Counted from the first letter of the stretch, positions 39,277 to 49,550 are shown. The stretch is DNA of 64,000 nucleotides from Psychromonas marina (GCF_030161115.1 NZ_BSPQ01000001.1:434001-498000), one strand, 5' to 3'. Program-made: numbers and translations. Notes: generated by a model from the letters alone, not told the origin.

Positions 39277-41241
39277 TTAAGGGGTAACAATATTAAACCA
39301 GAAATTATAGTCATCTAACATGCCCATAAAGTCGTCTAATACAGATTTTTCACCTTTCAACTTAACCTTGCCGCTCTCAATTGCGCTATCAAAATCAATC
39401 GTTTTAAGTTGAATTTCATGCATCGTAGCCATGCTCATCGAGATAGTAACATCCGCTTTTCTAGCTTGCTTAGTGGTATGGTTCAATACTGAGTTTTTCA
39501 CGCTCAACGTATATTTTTTCTTCGTATCAGTGAAGTTAACATTAATTTTGAAATCTTTACCCGCTGCTTTTTCTACATTCAAGCGTACCGATAAGTAATC
39601 AAATAACATCCCAGCCTGCATTGCACGAATAGTATCTTCTGTTGCCGTTTGTGTTCCACCAGCAGCAGGCACACCATTGCGTAACTCGTATGCGCCTTGC
39701 AGATAAACCGAACGCCAAGGACCTGATTCAGATTGATAACCTAATTGCTCATAGGCATCAGCTAATAACTCTTTCGCATCAGTACTCTCTGGATTTGCAA
39801 ACACAGCATGTTTCATCACTTCAGCAACCCAACGATACTCGCCTTTATCAAAAGAGGCTTGTGATTTTTTCAATACCTCTTTTTCTCCGCCCATGAACTC
39901 CATGTATTTAACTGCAACTAGCTCGTCAGGTAAGTTATTTAAATCTGAAGGGTTACCGTTGTACCAACCCATATAGCGTTGATAAACAGCACGGCTATTA
40001 TGACGTAATGTGCCGTAGTAGCCACGTGTTGCCCAGTTATTCTCTAATGATGCTGGCAGAGTGATCATTTCTGAAATCTCTTCACCGTTATAACCTTGAT
40101 TCATTAATCGAACCGACTGATCATGCGTAAATTTGTAGATATCACGCTGCTTTTCAAAATAAGGGATAATATTTTCATTGCCCCAAACAGGCCAATGATG
40201 GCTTTGGAATTTAACCTCAACTTTATCGCCCCATTTTTCAATGGTTTCATTCAAGTAGTATGACCACTTCAACGCATCACGTACTTGCGCACCACGTAAT
40301 GTTAAGATGTTATGCATGGTATTGGTTGAATTCTCCGCCATCCATAATGCATTCCACTCAGGAAACCAAGTGTTCATTTCTGCAGGGGCTTCAGTGCCAG
40401 GCGTCATTTGAAATATCATCTCTACGCCATCTATTTTTACTTTTTCATCAGTACGACTAATATCGCGAGTTGGTAATATTAGGCCAGCAACACCGGTTGA
40501 TGTTGTCATACCAAGGCCACCATTAATGCCACCTTTTTCGTCACGTGGTAACAATGCGCCATACATATAAATAGCACGGCGTCCCATTGCATTACCTGCA
40601 ATCACATTTTCTGATACAGCATGCTCTGCAAAACCTTCAGGTGCTAAAATATGTACTTTTCCAGCATCCACGTCAGCTTGCGTAACAATACCTGTTGCAC
40701 CACCATAGTGGTCAATATGGCTATGACTATAAATAATAGCTACAACGGGTCGCTCACCAAACTCTTTATTGATGAGATCTAATGCTGCTTTTGCCGTTTC
40801 AGGGGAGATCAACGGATCAAAAACGATCCAGCCCGTGTCACCTTTTACAAAGGTGATATTAGAAAGGTCGTAACCACGTACTTGATAGATGTTTTTTGTA
40901 ACTTCAAATAAACCGTATTGAATGGTAAGTTGCGAATTACGCCATAAACTAGGATTAACTGAATCGGGTGATACTTTATCGATGCTGATAAAGCGCTTGT
41001 ATTCCTCCAGATCCCAAACTGCTTTACCGTCTTTATCGGTAATGGTGAGTGTGTCCGGCTTAGAAATAAGACCCCGAGTCGCATTGTCAAAATCTACTTT
41101 GTCACTAAAAGGCAGTGCTTTTAATACCGCCTGATTAGCATCAATCGTATATTGTGTTGCTGGTTTAGCCTCTGTCACCGCCATGACAGGCAGTACAACA
41201 GACGCGAGACCAGTGATGATTATTGTGCGTAATATATTCAT
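39277..41241 (-). CDS. Secreted alkylsulfatase, SdsA1/BDS1 type
   Basis: A 654-residue protein with a signal peptide (MNILRTIIITGLASVVLPVMA) and the three-part layout of class III alkylsulfatases. The metallo-beta-lactamase domain has YSHSHIDHYGG (His173, His175, Asp177, His178); it is followed by a helical dimerisation domain (EFMGGEKEVLKKSQ to YEQLGYQ) and a C-terminal SCP2-like domain (KINVNFTDTKKKYTL). These enzymes hydrolyse primary alkyl sulfates such as dodecyl sulfate to alcohol and sulfate, for carbon or sulfur supply or detergent tolerance. It has its own terminator, is divergent from nothing, and interrupts the usual mazG-pyrG order. Confidence 0.9.
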   Translation of the reverse strand: MNILRTIIITGLASVVLPVMAVTEAKPATQYTIDANQAVLKALPFSDKVDFDNATRGLISKPDTLTITDKDGKAVWDLEEYKRFISIDKVSPDSVNPSLWRNSQLTIQYGLFEVTKNIYQVRGYDLSNITFVKGDTGWIVFDPLISPETAKAALDLINKEFGERPVVAIIYSHSHIDHYGGATGIVTQADVDAGKVHILAPEGFAEHAVSENVIAGNAMGRRAIYMYGALLPRDEKGGINGGLGMTTSTGVAGLILPTRDISRTDEKVKIDGVEMIFQMTPGTEAPAEMNTWFPEWNALWMAENSTNTMHNILTLRGAQVRDALKWSYYLNETIEKWGDKVEVKFQSHHWPVWGNENIIPYFEKQRDIYKFTHDQSVRLMNQGYNGEEISEMITLPASLENNWATRGYYGTLRHNSRAVYQRYMGWYNGNPSDLNNLPDELVAVKYMEFMGGEKEVLKKSQASFDKGEYRWVAEVMKHAVFANPESTDAKELLADAYEQLGYQSESGPWRSVYLQGAYELRNGVPAAGGTQTATEDTIRAMQAGMLFDYLSVRLNVEKAAGKDFKINVNFTDTKKKYTLSVKNSVLNHTTKQARKADVTISMSMATMHEIQLKTIDFDSAIESGKVKLKGEKSVLDDFMGMLDDYNFWFNIVTP

Positions 41242-41338
41242 TATTATCCTTAACAGACCAAAACATGTAACACAATATTAACAACAAACTAAAATAAAGC
41301 ACGAAAACAGCAAGGAAATATATTGATAATAGTCGTTA

Positions 41339-42160
41339 TCATTTCATTTTTTTAACTTCATCCCAAATTTCATCTAATTCAAGCAAACTGCAATCCTGCA
41401 TCTGCTTACCCTGCTTTAATACTTCTAGCTCTACTAAACGAAAACGTTTCTCAAACTTTTGATTCGCTTGACGTAACACGGTTTCAGGGTTGGCACTTAA
41501 ATGACGAACAAGGTTTACATTGGCGAACAGAAGATCACCAAGCTCATCTCCAATGCGTGCTTGTCTTTGTTGCTCACTTAAATCGGTACGTTGAACTTCA
41601 ACTAATACTTCGTCGATCTCTTCATGAATTTTAGCCACAACAGGCTCAAGCTCTGCCCAATCAAAGCCGACATTAGCGCAACGTTTTTGAATTTTATAAG
41701 CGCGATTAAGCGCAGGCAGTGCAAGCGGAATATTATCTAAGACACTCTCTTGTTGATTCATCTCAGCCGCTTTTTGTAGGCGCTCTTTCTGCTTCTCTAT
41801 TTCCCAATTCGCATGCACAGCTTGCTCATCTGCAAAGCTGGCTTCTGAGAATACATGCGGATGACGGCGCACTAGTTTCTCATTCAGTGTTGCTAAAATA
41901 TCAGAGAACTCAAATAATCCCTGCTCTTTGGCGATTTGAGCATAAAAGACCACTTGAAAAAGCAGATCGCCCAACTCCCCTTTCAGATCAGAAAAATCTT
42001 GCATCTCGATGGCGTCAGCAAGTTCATAAACTTCTTCAATGGTATGCGGTACCACAGATGCAAAAGTTTGTTTTTTATCCCACGGGCAGCCCGTTTCAGG
42101 ATCACGTAAACGTTGCATAATATTTAATAATTTTTCTAAATTTCCATCTGCTTCCATCAT
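41339..42160 (-). CDS. mazG: Nucleoside triphosphate pyrophosphohydrolase MazG
   Basis: MazG hydrolyses NTPs and dNTPs to monophosphates. The 273-residue protein has two MazG domains; the first carries ETGCPWDKKQT and EEVYELADAI, the second EIDEVLVEVQ and GDELGDLLFA. Two adjacent ATGs are possible (42160 or 42157); GAGG is better placed for the second. It lies upstream of the alkylsulfatase gene on the same strand after 97 bases and is divergent from the RND efflux operon. E. coli has relA-mazG-pyrG-eno; relA is not next to it here. Confidence 0.94.
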   Translation of the reverse strand: MMEADGNLEKLLNIMQRLRDPETGCPWDKKQTFASVVPHTIEEVYELADAIEMQDFSDLKGELGDLLFQVVFYAQIAKEQGLFEFSDILATLNEKLVRRHPHVFSEASFADEQAVHANWEIEKQKERLQKAAEMNQQESVLDNIPLALPALNRAYKIQKRCANVGFDWAELEPVVAKIHEEIDEVLVEVQRTDLSEQQRQARIGDELGDLLFANVNLVRHLSANPETVLRQANQKFEKRFRLVELEVLKQGKQMQDCSLLELDEIWDEVKKMK

Positions 42161-42209
42161 TACCTCTATGATCTCATTTTAAACAAAACAATCCATGCCA
42201 TCTTGATAA

Positions 42210-42243
42210 TTAGAATAAACTTAATTAGACTATTCTAATTAAG
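42210..42243. promoter_or_regulatory. Interlocked inverted repeats upstream of the RND operon
   Basis: TTAGAATA (42210-42217) pairs with TATTCTAA (42231-42238), and CTTAATTA (42220-42227) with TAATTAAG (42236-42243). Both are perfect and they overlap, lying 25-58 bases upstream of the fusion-protein start in the mazG divergent gap. They are candidate repressor operators; no regulator gene is adjacent. Confidence 0.45.
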
Positions 42244-42267
42244 TTTTGGTGATAACAAGGATCGATT

Positions 42268-43296
42268 ATGTGCATTAACTTTAAATACTCATGGACTCTC
42301 TTTCTCAGCCTATTGTTTTCTCTTCTATATGGCAATCAGCTTTTAGCAAAATCACTGTTCACAGTGGCCAACGTCGAAACGGAACAAACTGTTCAGCTAG
42401 ACGCCACTATTGAAGCGGTTGATAAAGCGACACTCTCCGCACAAACTAGCGGGCGTATTATCAAAATATACTTTGATAGTAACGATTATGTGCGTGAGGG
42501 TGAGGTTCTTTTAGAGATCACCAACAAAGAGCAAGGCGCCTCTCTCGCTGCTAGCGAAGCACAACTGCTCGGCGCTAAAGCCGCTTACAACGAAGCACAA
42601 CTCACCTATGCACGTTATAAAAAACTATTTCCTAAGGGTGCTATCTCGCAGGGGCAACTTGACCAAGCAGAAGCTGCGGCTAATACCACTAAGCAACAGA
42701 TAAATGCAGCCCAAGCAAGCCTAATTCAAGCCAAGCAATCATTAAACTATACGATTGTAAAAGCGCCCTTTTCTGGCATCGTGACAGAGCGTCATATTGA
42801 AGTTGGTGAGACCATTAATCCGGGTGAGCCTCTATTTTCCGGTATGTCACTAGAAAACCTAAGAGCAGTTAGTGAAATTTCGCAACGTTATATCGAAGCA
42901 CTGCGCGATAACCCCGCATTTATTATCACTTTGAATGATGGCAGTGAGCTATTCTCTGATCAAATCACCCTGTTTAACTATGCAGACCAACAATCACATG
43001 CCTTTAAAGTGCGTATTCAGCTACCTAAAAGTGAACGACTATTGCTACCGGGGATGTGGGTAAAAGCGCAATTTGTTAGTGGTAAACGTCAAGCTATGTT
43101 AATCCCTACTAGTGCAGTGTTAACTAATAATGAGTTAACCGCGGTTTACCGTGATGTCGCAGGTAAAGCGATACTGACTCAGGTGCGCTTAGGTAATCAA
43201 AGCGGTGATTATGTTGAGGTATTAGCAGGTTTGCAAGCGGATGACCAAATCAGTTTGGACGCCTATCAAACACTACAAAGCTTGGAGTCTAACTAA
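42268..43296 (+). CDS. RND efflux membrane fusion protein
   Basis: A 342-residue periplasmic adaptor (HlyD/AcrA type). There is an N-terminal hydrophobic signal (about 10-27), the first half of a lipoyl domain (LDATIEAVDKATLSAQTSGRI in part), a short alpha hairpin rich in Ala and Gln, the second lipoyl half (IVKAPFSGIVTERHIEVGE in part), and a beta-barrel with MWVKAQF. It is shorter than AcrA, as in the simpler pumps of this class. AAGGATC is its ribosome site. Its stop overlaps the transporter start by one base. No outer-membrane channel gene accompanies the pair. Confidence 0.9.
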   Translation: MCINFKYSWTLFLSLLFSLLYGNQLLAKSLFTVANVETEQTVQLDATIEAVDKATLSAQTSGRIIKIYFDSNDYVREGEVLLEITNKEQGASLAASEAQLLGAKAAYNEAQLTYARYKKLFPKGAISQGQLDQAEAAANTTKQQINAAQASLIQAKQSLNYTIVKAPFSGIVTERHIEVGETINPGEPLFSGMSLENLRAVSEISQRYIEALRDNPAFIITLNDGSELFSDQITLFNYADQQSHAFKVRIQLPKSERLLLPGMWVKAQFVSGKRQAMLIPTSAVLTNNELTAVYRDVAGKAILTQVRLGNQSGDYVEVLAGLQADDQISLDAYQTLQSLESN

Positions 43297-46200
43297 TGGA
43301 TAATAAGCTTAATATTTCAGGACGCATTGCTCATAGCTTTCAAAATTCAGCAATTACGCCATTACTGGCTATTGTGGGTTTATTACTGGGCTTTTTTGCC
43401 ATCATTGTCACTCCTAAGGAGGAGGAGCCACAGATCGATGTGACCTTTGCAGATATTTTTGTTCCTTTTCCTGGCGCAAGTCCAAAAGAGGTTGAAAATC
43501 TAGTCACGATACCACTTGAGCAGGTCATCTCCGAGATAAAGGGGATCGATATGACCTACTCCTACTCGCAACCAGATGGCGCGATGATCATCGTGGTATT
43601 TGAGGTGGGCAAACAGCGTAATGATGCGATCGTGAATCTTTATAATCAGATTTACAGCAACATGGATAAATTGCCACAAAATGCAGGTGTAGGACAACCA
43701 CTCATTAAACCACGCGCCATTGATGATGTGCCTATCTCAGCAGTGACGCTTTGGTCAAAGGATAAAAACGTCACCCCACAACAGTTAACACAAGTTGCAC
43801 ATGGGTTGGAAAGCGAATTAAAACATATTGATGGGACACGTGATGTATTTACCATTGGCGGTCACCTACTAACCCTAAACATTCGTATTGATCCGGCTAA
43901 AATGAATGGTTTTGGCATTAGTTATGATGCAATTAATCAGGTATTAGGTAGTAATAATATGCGCTCTAATGTGGTTTCGTTAGTGCAAAATAATAGCCAA
44001 ATTAAAGTGCAAACAGGTCAATCCCTTAAAAATATCAGTGAAGTTAAAAAGCTGATTGTAGCGGTTAAAAATAGTTTTCCGATCTACCTGCAAGACGTTG
44101 CCGAAGTCACCTTAGCCGCTGATATTCCGCATCAAAACGTGATCCATGGTGAAGCGGGTGAGTTATACCCAGCAGTGACTATTGCGATCGCAAAACAACC
44201 TGGAAAAAATGCGGTTGATGTGACTCAAGCGATTGAGCAGCGCTTGGCTGAAATTGATAACCTACTCATACCTGCGAATATCGAAACCACTATTTCACGA
44301 GATTATGGCGCAACCGCTAACGATAAATCCAACACCTTAATTGGAAAACTTATTTTTGCCACTAGCGCAGTAATTATTTTAGTCTTGTTAACCATGGGTT
44401 GGCGCGAAGCGATTGTGGTAGGCGTCGCTATTACCGTCACACTTACGATTACCCTGTTTGCTTCCTGGGCATACGGCTTTACCCTTAACCGTGTATCACT
44501 GTTTGCACTGATATTCTCTATTGGTATTTTGGTTGATGATGCGATTGTGGTGGTCGAAAATATCCATCGCCATATGAAAATCAGTAACAAAAAGCTGCTC
44601 GAAATCATCCCCGTTGCCGTCGATGAAGTGGGTGGCCCTACGATTCTTGCCACCTTAACCGTTATTGCCGCTCTATTACCGATGGCCTTTGTCAGTGGTT
44701 TGATGGGTCCCTATATGAGCCCTATTCCTATCAACGCAAGCATGGGCATGCTTATTTCACTAGCGGTTGCTTTTATTTTATCGCCTTGGTTAAGTGGCAA
44801 GTTGCTATCACACCCTGCAAAAGCAGAAATCAACAGCACTTCTACATCAGTACCAGCAAAACAAAAAACTGCTTTTATGGATCGCTTATTCAATAAGCTG
44901 GTTGGTTCATTTATTCTTGGCTCAGGCGCACGTAAAGCACGCTGGTTACTTTTCTTGGCTGTTATTATTTTAATTGCAGTTTCTATCCTACTGCCTTTTA
45001 AGCAATTGGTGGTGATGAAGATGCTACCCTTTGATAATAAATCAGAGTTTCAGGTAACCGTGGATCTGCCAGAGGGCAGCCCCGTTGAGCAAACACAACG
45101 CTTATTAGTGGAGCTGAGTGATGTTATTGCCGCGATTCCTGAGCTAAAAGATTTCCAGATCTATGCTGGCACCGCTGCGCCAATTAACTTTAATGGTCTG
45201 ATCCGTCATTATGACCTGCGTAATAGCGCGGAGTTAGGTGATATTCAAGTCAATCTTGTTGATAAGCATGACCGTAAACGCGATAGTCATCAAATCGCAC
45301 TCAGTGTTCGTGAAGCATTACAAGCAATTGCACAACCTTATTCAGCCAATGTGAAAGTCGTTGAAGTGCCGCCGGGTCCACCAGTTTGGTCACCGATTGT
45401 CGCAGAGGTTTATGGCCCTAATCAGGAGATTAGAGAGCAAACAGCACTGCAAGTAGAGGCGCTATTTCATCAAGCAAAAGATGTCGTCGATATCGATAAA
45501 ATGCATCCCGATAATCAGCAAAAATGGCAGGTTAATATTGATCGTGCTAAAGCAGGACGCTTTGGTATCCCCTATGCCAACATCGTTGATGCGATCAGTA
45601 CCTCTATCGGTGGTAAAGATATTAATATCTTGCATAACGACAATCAAAAATATCCCATTGCTATTCGCTTACAACTTAAAGAAGGCGATAAGGTGAATTT
45701 AGAACAGTTATTGACTCTTAAGTTAACCAGTCAATCTGGACAACTTATCGCACTCTCTGAAGTTGTTAGTATTGAGGAAACAACAACTCAAAAAACGATC
45801 ATGCATAAAAACATGATTCCGATGATCATGGTTACTGCCGATATGGCAGGCCCGCTAGACAGCCCCTTATATGGTATGTTTGATATTTATCAGAACATCA
45901 TCGATAGCGAACTAAACATAGATCAGTATTTCATCCACCAGCCCAAAGGCACCAGTGAAGTCGCTATATTGTGGGATGGAGAGTGGAAAATCACCTATGA
46001 GACTTTCCGTGATATGGGCATCGCTTATGCGGTAGGTATGATACTTATCTATCTATTGGTTGTAGCGCAATTCCGCTCTTATATCGTACCATTGATTATC
46101 ATGGCCCCCATTCCACTCACTGTGATTGGGGTGATGCCCGGACATGCTCTGCTTGGTCAACAATTTACCGCCACCTCAATGATCGGTATGATCGCGCTAG

Positions 46201-46490
46201 CGGGGATTATTGTGCGCAATTCAATCTTACTGGTTGATTTTATTAACCATCAAAGTGCCAACGGCGTCGCTTTTAAACAGGCAGTGATTCATGCAGGTGC
46301 GGTACGTGCTAAGCCGATTATCTTAACTGGGCTAGCAGCAATGATTGGCGCATTTTTCATCTTAGACGACCCGATCTTTGGAGGATTAGCGATCAGTCTG
46401 ATCTTCGGAATCTTAATTTCGACAGTATTAACGCTGGTGATTATTCCAGTACTTTATTACAGTTTTATGCATAAGAAATTTGAACAATAG
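43296..46490 (+). CDS. RND efflux transporter (AcrB superfamily)
   Basis: A 1064-residue inner-membrane proton antiporter with the RND layout: TM1 near 20-38 after a short N-terminus, a large periplasmic loop, TM2-6 with the proton-relay aspartates in GILVDDAIVVVENIHRH, a second periplasmic loop, and TM8-12 with the repeat signature GIIVRNSILLVDFIN. Substrates cannot be read from sequence. It belongs to the two-component pumps seen in marine gammaproteobacteria; heavy-metal signatures (CusA-type methionine clusters) were not noticed. Co-translated with the fusion protein and followed by a strong bidirectional terminator. Confidence 0.92.
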   Translation: MDNKLNISGRIAHSFQNSAITPLLAIVGLLLGFFAIIVTPKEEEPQIDVTFADIFVPFPGASPKEVENLVTIPLEQVISEIKGIDMTYSYSQPDGAMIIVVFEVGKQRNDAIVNLYNQIYSNMDKLPQNAGVGQPLIKPRAIDDVPISAVTLWSKDKNVTPQQLTQVAHGLESELKHIDGTRDVFTIGGHLLTLNIRIDPAKMNGFGISYDAINQVLGSNNMRSNVVSLVQNNSQIKVQTGQSLKNISEVKKLIVAVKNSFPIYLQDVAEVTLAADIPHQNVIHGEAGELYPAVTIAIAKQPGKNAVDVTQAIEQRLAEIDNLLIPANIETTISRDYGATANDKSNTLIGKLIFATSAVIILVLLTMGWREAIVVGVAITVTLTITLFASWAYGFTLNRVSLFALIFSIGILVDDAIVVVENIHRHMKISNKKLLEIIPVAVDEVGGPTILATLTVIAALLPMAFVSGLMGPYMSPIPINASMGMLISLAVAFILSPWLSGKLLSHPAKAEINSTSTSVPAKQKTAFMDRLFNKLVGSFILGSGARKARWLLFLAVIILIAVSILLPFKQLVVMKMLPFDNKSEFQVTVDLPEGSPVEQTQRLLVELSDVIAAIPELKDFQIYAGTAAPINFNGLIRHYDLRNSAELGDIQVNLVDKHDRKRDSHQIALSVREALQAIAQPYSANVKVVEVPPGPPVWSPIVAEVYGPNQEIREQTALQVEALFHQAKDVVDIDKMHPDNQQKWQVNIDRAKAGRFGIPYANIVDAISTSIGGKDINILHNDNQKYPIAIRLQLKEGDKVNLEQLLTLKLTSQSGQLIALSEVVSIEETTTQKTIMHKNMIPMIMVTADMAGPLDSPLYGMFDIYQNIIDSELNIDQYFIHQPKGTSEVAILWDGEWKITYETFRDMGIAYAVGMILIYLLVVAQFRSYIVPLIIMAPIPLTVIGVMPGHALLGQQFTATSMIGMIALAGIIVRNSILLVDFINHQSANGVAFKQAVIHAGAVRAKPIILTGLAAMIGAFFILDDPIFGGLAISLIFGILISTVLTLVIIPVLYYSFMHKKFEQ

Positions 46491-46500
46491 TTATTAGCTT

Positions 46501-46581
46501 TTAGTCATTAGCAAGGTCAAAAAACTAAAAAACCCCATTCATATTGCTACGGATGGGGTTTTACTAATAGCTAATGACTAA
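46501..46581. terminator. Bidirectional terminator inside a 12-base inverted repeat
   Basis: AAAACCCCAT (46529-46538) pairs with ATGGGGTTTT (46553-46562), with A and T runs on the two sides, between the convergent RND and proA genes. Outside it, TTAGTCATTAGC (46501-46512) and its exact complement (46570-46581) form a second, enclosing stem. Confidence 0.85.
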
Positions 46582-46597
46582 CAACTGTCATTCATTT

Positions 46598-47845
46598 TTA
46601 TGTGCGCGTTAAGTATTCACCGACACCAATCCACTTGTATGTCGTTAGCTCTTGCAGCCCCATTGGACCACGTGCGTGTAGTTTCTGTGTTGAAACCGCA
46701 ACTTCAGCGCCTAAACCAAATTGGCTGCCATCAGTAAAGCGAGTGCTGGCATTGATGTACACCGCTGCAGAGTTCACGGCGTTAACAAACTGGTTAGCAA
46801 GCGTAAAATCGTTAGTTAAAATACCATCAGAGTGCTGTGAACTGTGCTCGCGGATATGGGTTAGCGCTTCACCTAAACCATCAACTACTTTCACCCCTAA
46901 ATGTAGCGATAACCATTCACGTGAAAAATCACCTTCCTGCGCAACGCTTGCATCATCACCTAAAATCGCTTTCGCTTTTGGCTCTGCAACTAAGGTAACA
47001 CCGAGTGGTAATAGTTTAGCGGCTAGTTTTGGTAAAAATTCAGCAGCAATTTGTTGCTCAACTAATAATGTATCGAGTGCATTACATACCGATGGACGTT
47101 GTACTTTCGCATTTTCAATAATCGCCAATGCTTTTTCAACATCAACTGATTTTTCAGCGAACAGATGACAGATACCGATACCACCAATAATCACTGGAAT
47201 CGTGCTGTTCTCTTTACAGAACTGTTGTAGACCAGAGTTACCACGTGGAATAATCATATCGACATATTGATCCATTTTTAGTAGTTCACCTACTAAGGCA
47301 CGATCTGTATTTTCAATATATTGTACCGCTGTTTTTGGTAAACCAGCAGCAACCAATGCACCTTGAATCACATCGACTAATACGAGATTAGAATTAATCG
47401 TCTCTTTACCGCCACGTAGAATACTTGCATTACCTGTTTTCAGGCAAAGTGCTGCAATATCAATAGTTACATTAGGGCGAGCTTCATAGATAACACCGAT
47501 AACCCCCACTGGTACACGTCGTTTACTCAACTTTAAGCCATTTTCTAATAGCTTGCTATCAAATTCTTCGCCGACTGGGTCGCTTAAATTAATCACACTG
47601 CGCAGATCACTAATAATACCTGCTAGGCGACTTTCATCCAATAATAAACGGTCAAGCAGCGCTTCGGTTAAACCCGCTTGTTTACCGGCTTCAATATCTT
47701 TTTTATTAGCAGCGACAATTGACGCTTCATTTGCTTCAAGTGCTAGTGCAATCGTTTCTAAAGCTGCATTTTTTTGTTTGCTGTCTGCAATCGCTAATTC
47801 GTAGCTTGCTTGTTGCGCTAATTTTCCAATTTCTAACAAAGTCAT
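46598..47845 (-). CDS. proA: Gamma-glutamyl phosphate reductase
   Basis: ProA reduces gamma-glutamyl phosphate with NADPH to glutamate semialdehyde, the second step in proline synthesis. The 415-residue aldehyde-dehydrogenase-like protein has the catalytic cysteine in [13 protein letters not shown] and the typical [18 protein letters not shown] (in part) near the C-terminus. It lies 52 bases downstream of proB on the same strand, the usual proBA order. Confidence 0.96.
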   Translation of the reverse strand: MTLLEIGKLAQQASYELAIADSKQKNAALETIALALEANEASIVAANKKDIEAGKQAGLTEALLDRLLLDESRLAGIISDLRSVINLSDPVGEEFDSKLLENGLKLSKRRVPVGVIGVIYEARPNVTIDIAALCLKTGNASILRGGKETINSNLVLVDVIQGALVAAGLPKTAVQYIENTDRALVGELLKMDQYVDMIIPRGNSGLQQFCKENSTIPVIIGGIGICHLFAEKSVDVEKALAIIENAKVQRPSVCNALDTLLVEQQIAAEFLPKLAAKLLPLGVTLVAEPKAKAILGDDASVAQEGDFSREWLSLHLGVKVVDGLGEALTHIREHSSQHSDGILTNDFTLANQFVNAVNSAAVYINASTRFTDGSQFGLGAEVAVSTQKLHARGPMGLQELTTYKWIGVGEYLTRT

Positions 47846-47897
47846 TTTACTTCCTAATGTTTAAATACTCAGGTTAACGTTATTTAATTTATTGCTT

Positions 47898-49025
47898 TTA
47901 TAACAATACTAAATCATCACGATGGATAACTACTGTGCCATGCTCATAACCTAACGTCGCTTCTATCTGGTCTGAATGAAGCCCTTTAATTTTATCAATA
48001 TCGATGCTCTTATAACGAACAACGCCACGTGCAAGCTCATCACCAGCCTGATTACAAACAAGCACAACATAACCACGTAAAAAGCTTTTCTTTGTGCCAA
48101 TAATACCTTTTGAAAGCAAGCTAGCACCTGATTTTACCAATGCTTTTTCAGCGCCCTGATCAACAACAATCGTCCCATCGACACGAGACCCTGCAAATAT
48201 CCAGTTTTTACGTGCTTCTAAACGGCTATATTCAGAAATAAAGCGTGTTCCGACTGGTTTATTTTGAACCGCTTCTAAAATAACATTCTTTTTATGACCA
48301 GAAGCGATGATAACTTCAATACCACCACGATTGGCAACGCTAGCAGATTCAATTTTAGTTGCCATACCACCGGTGCCAAGACCACCGACACTGCCACCAG
48401 CAAGTGCATGTATCTCATCTGTAATTGTATCTATCTCAGTAATCAATTTGGCATCTGGGTTACTACGCGGATCTGAAGTGAATAAACCAACTTGATCGGT
48501 TAATAGCAGTAATAATTCAGCATCTGCCAATAAACTCACCAAGGCAGACAAATTGTCATTGTCACCCACTTTAATTTCACGTGTTGCAACGGCATCATTC
48601 TCATTTATTAGTGGAATAATACGATGATGCAACAATGTCGTTAGAGTATCTCGTGCATTAATGAAACGCACATGATCATCTAGATCTGCACGTGTTAATA
48701 ACATCTGTCCAACATGCAAACCATATATTTTAAAAAGGTTTTCCCATTCACGGACTAATTGTCCCTGACCGACTGCTGCTAGCATCTGTTTATTTGCAAC
48801 CGTTGGCTCAATATCTGGCATATTTAGGTGTTCTTTACCTGCAGCAATCGCACCAGAGGTAACAACAACAATATGGTAGCCTTGCTGATGCAAAAGTGCA
48901 CATTGGCGAACAATTTCAACCATATGTGCACGATCTAATTTTGCAGTGCCACTGGTTAGTACACTCGTACCTAGTTTCACAACAATCGTTTTTCTTTTCG
49001 AACTTTTTTTAACATTGGTTTTCAT
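47898..49025 (-). CDS. proB: Glutamate 5-kinase
   Basis: ProB phosphorylates glutamate at the start of proline synthesis and is feedback inhibited by proline. The 375-residue protein has an amino-acid-kinase domain (VVKLGTSVLTSG, INENDAVATREIKVGDNDNL in part, GTGGMATKIESA) and a C-terminal PUA domain. The N-terminus is about seven residues longer than in E. coli, with a lysine-rich start. No good Shine-Dalgarno precedes the ATG. A strong terminator lies only about 30 bases upstream. Confidence 0.95.
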   Translation of the reverse strand: MKTNVKKSSKRKTIVVKLGTSVLTSGTAKLDRAHMVEIVRQCALLHQQGYHIVVVTSGAIAAGKEHLNMPDIEPTVANKQMLAAVGQGQLVREWENLFKIYGLHVGQMLLTRADLDDHVRFINARDTLTTLLHHRIIPLINENDAVATREIKVGDNDNLSALVSLLADAELLLLLTDQVGLFTSDPRSNPDAKLITEIDTITDEIHALAGGSVGGLGTGGMATKIESASVANRGGIEVIIASGHKKNVILEAVQNKPVGTRFISEYSRLEARKNWIFAGSRVDGTIVVDQGAEKALVKSGASLLSKGIIGTKKSFLRGYVVLVCNQAGDELARGVVRYKSIDIDKIKGLHSDQIEATLGYEHGTVVIHRDDLVLL

Positions 49026-49054
49026 AGAGGAGTCAATTTATTAAGAGCTTAAAA

Positions 49055-49090
49055 CAAAAAAAACAGCAACGAAAGCCTCGTTGCTGTTTT
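49055..49090 (-). terminator. Terminator between crl and proB, inside the short proB leader
   Basis: AAAACAGCAACG (49060-49071) pairs perfectly with CGTTGCTGTTTT (49079-49090). On the minus strand TTTTTTTT follows. A -10-like TATACT lies just upstream on the minus strand, near 49091-49096, so proB transcripts may start at or inside this hairpin. Confidence 0.75.
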
Positions 49091-49157
49091 AGTATACCAT
49101 CGTTAACTGTGCTGTAACTACCCCGTTAATCTTCATTTAATACAAAGCGGGGACTAC

Positions 49158-49550
49158 TTAAACCTCTGCTAACACGGCTTCTGCCGATGTTAAACAAAAA
49201 CCTGCTTCTGTATCTATCAGTGACTTTAGGCGATCAAAGAAAAGCTCAAAAGAGGCATCAAGCACCAGTTGATCTTTCTTTTTAATCTTGCAAGCAACCC
49301 ACTTGCCTTCAAGGTTATAACGACCATTAAAACGCTCGTATACAAACCCATCTTCGCTGCGTGTCACGATAAGCCACCAACCGAAAAACTCTCGTTGCTC
49401 CGGCTCTTTTTCTGCATCAATACAAACTTCCAAACAATCAAAAAAGAAGTTATTCTCAGTAGATTCTAATTTTCTAAAATAGGGGCCTAAATCGGTAAAA
49501 ATTTTAAATAAGCGCCCTCTTGATGGTGATAGGGATAATAAAGTTGTCAT
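49158..49550 (-). CDS. crl: Sigma factor-binding protein Crl
   Basis: Crl binds RpoS and helps it assemble with core RNA polymerase. The 130-residue product has the family features: an N-terminal RGRLFKIFTDLGPY, the acidic NNFFFDCLEVC, and REFFGWWL. I start at the ATG whose product aligns with E. coli Crl, preceded by GAGGG; an extra seven residues upstream lack support. It lies between frsA and proB on the same strand, as in E. coli (frsA-crl-phoE-proB), with a gap of 42 bases after frsA. Confidence 0.9.
   Translation of the reverse strand: MTTLLSLSPSRGRLFKIFTDLGPYFRKLESTENNFFFDCLEVCIDAEKEPEQREFFGWWLIVTRSEDGFVYERFNGRYNLEGKWVACKIKKKDQLVLDASFELFFDRLKSLIDTEAGFCLTSAEAVLAEV

Noticed and set aside
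41719..42120. A 133-residue plus-strand frame inside mazG
   Set aside because: Antisense shadow of a well-supported gene.
43296..46490. CusA-type heavy-metal pump
   Set aside because: I noticed no methionine clusters, and no cus-type accessory genes are present; kept as a general RND transporter.
46602..47168. A 188-residue plus-strand frame opposite proA
   Set aside because: Low-complexity Ser/Ala/Thr-rich product typical of antisense frames; proA is certain.
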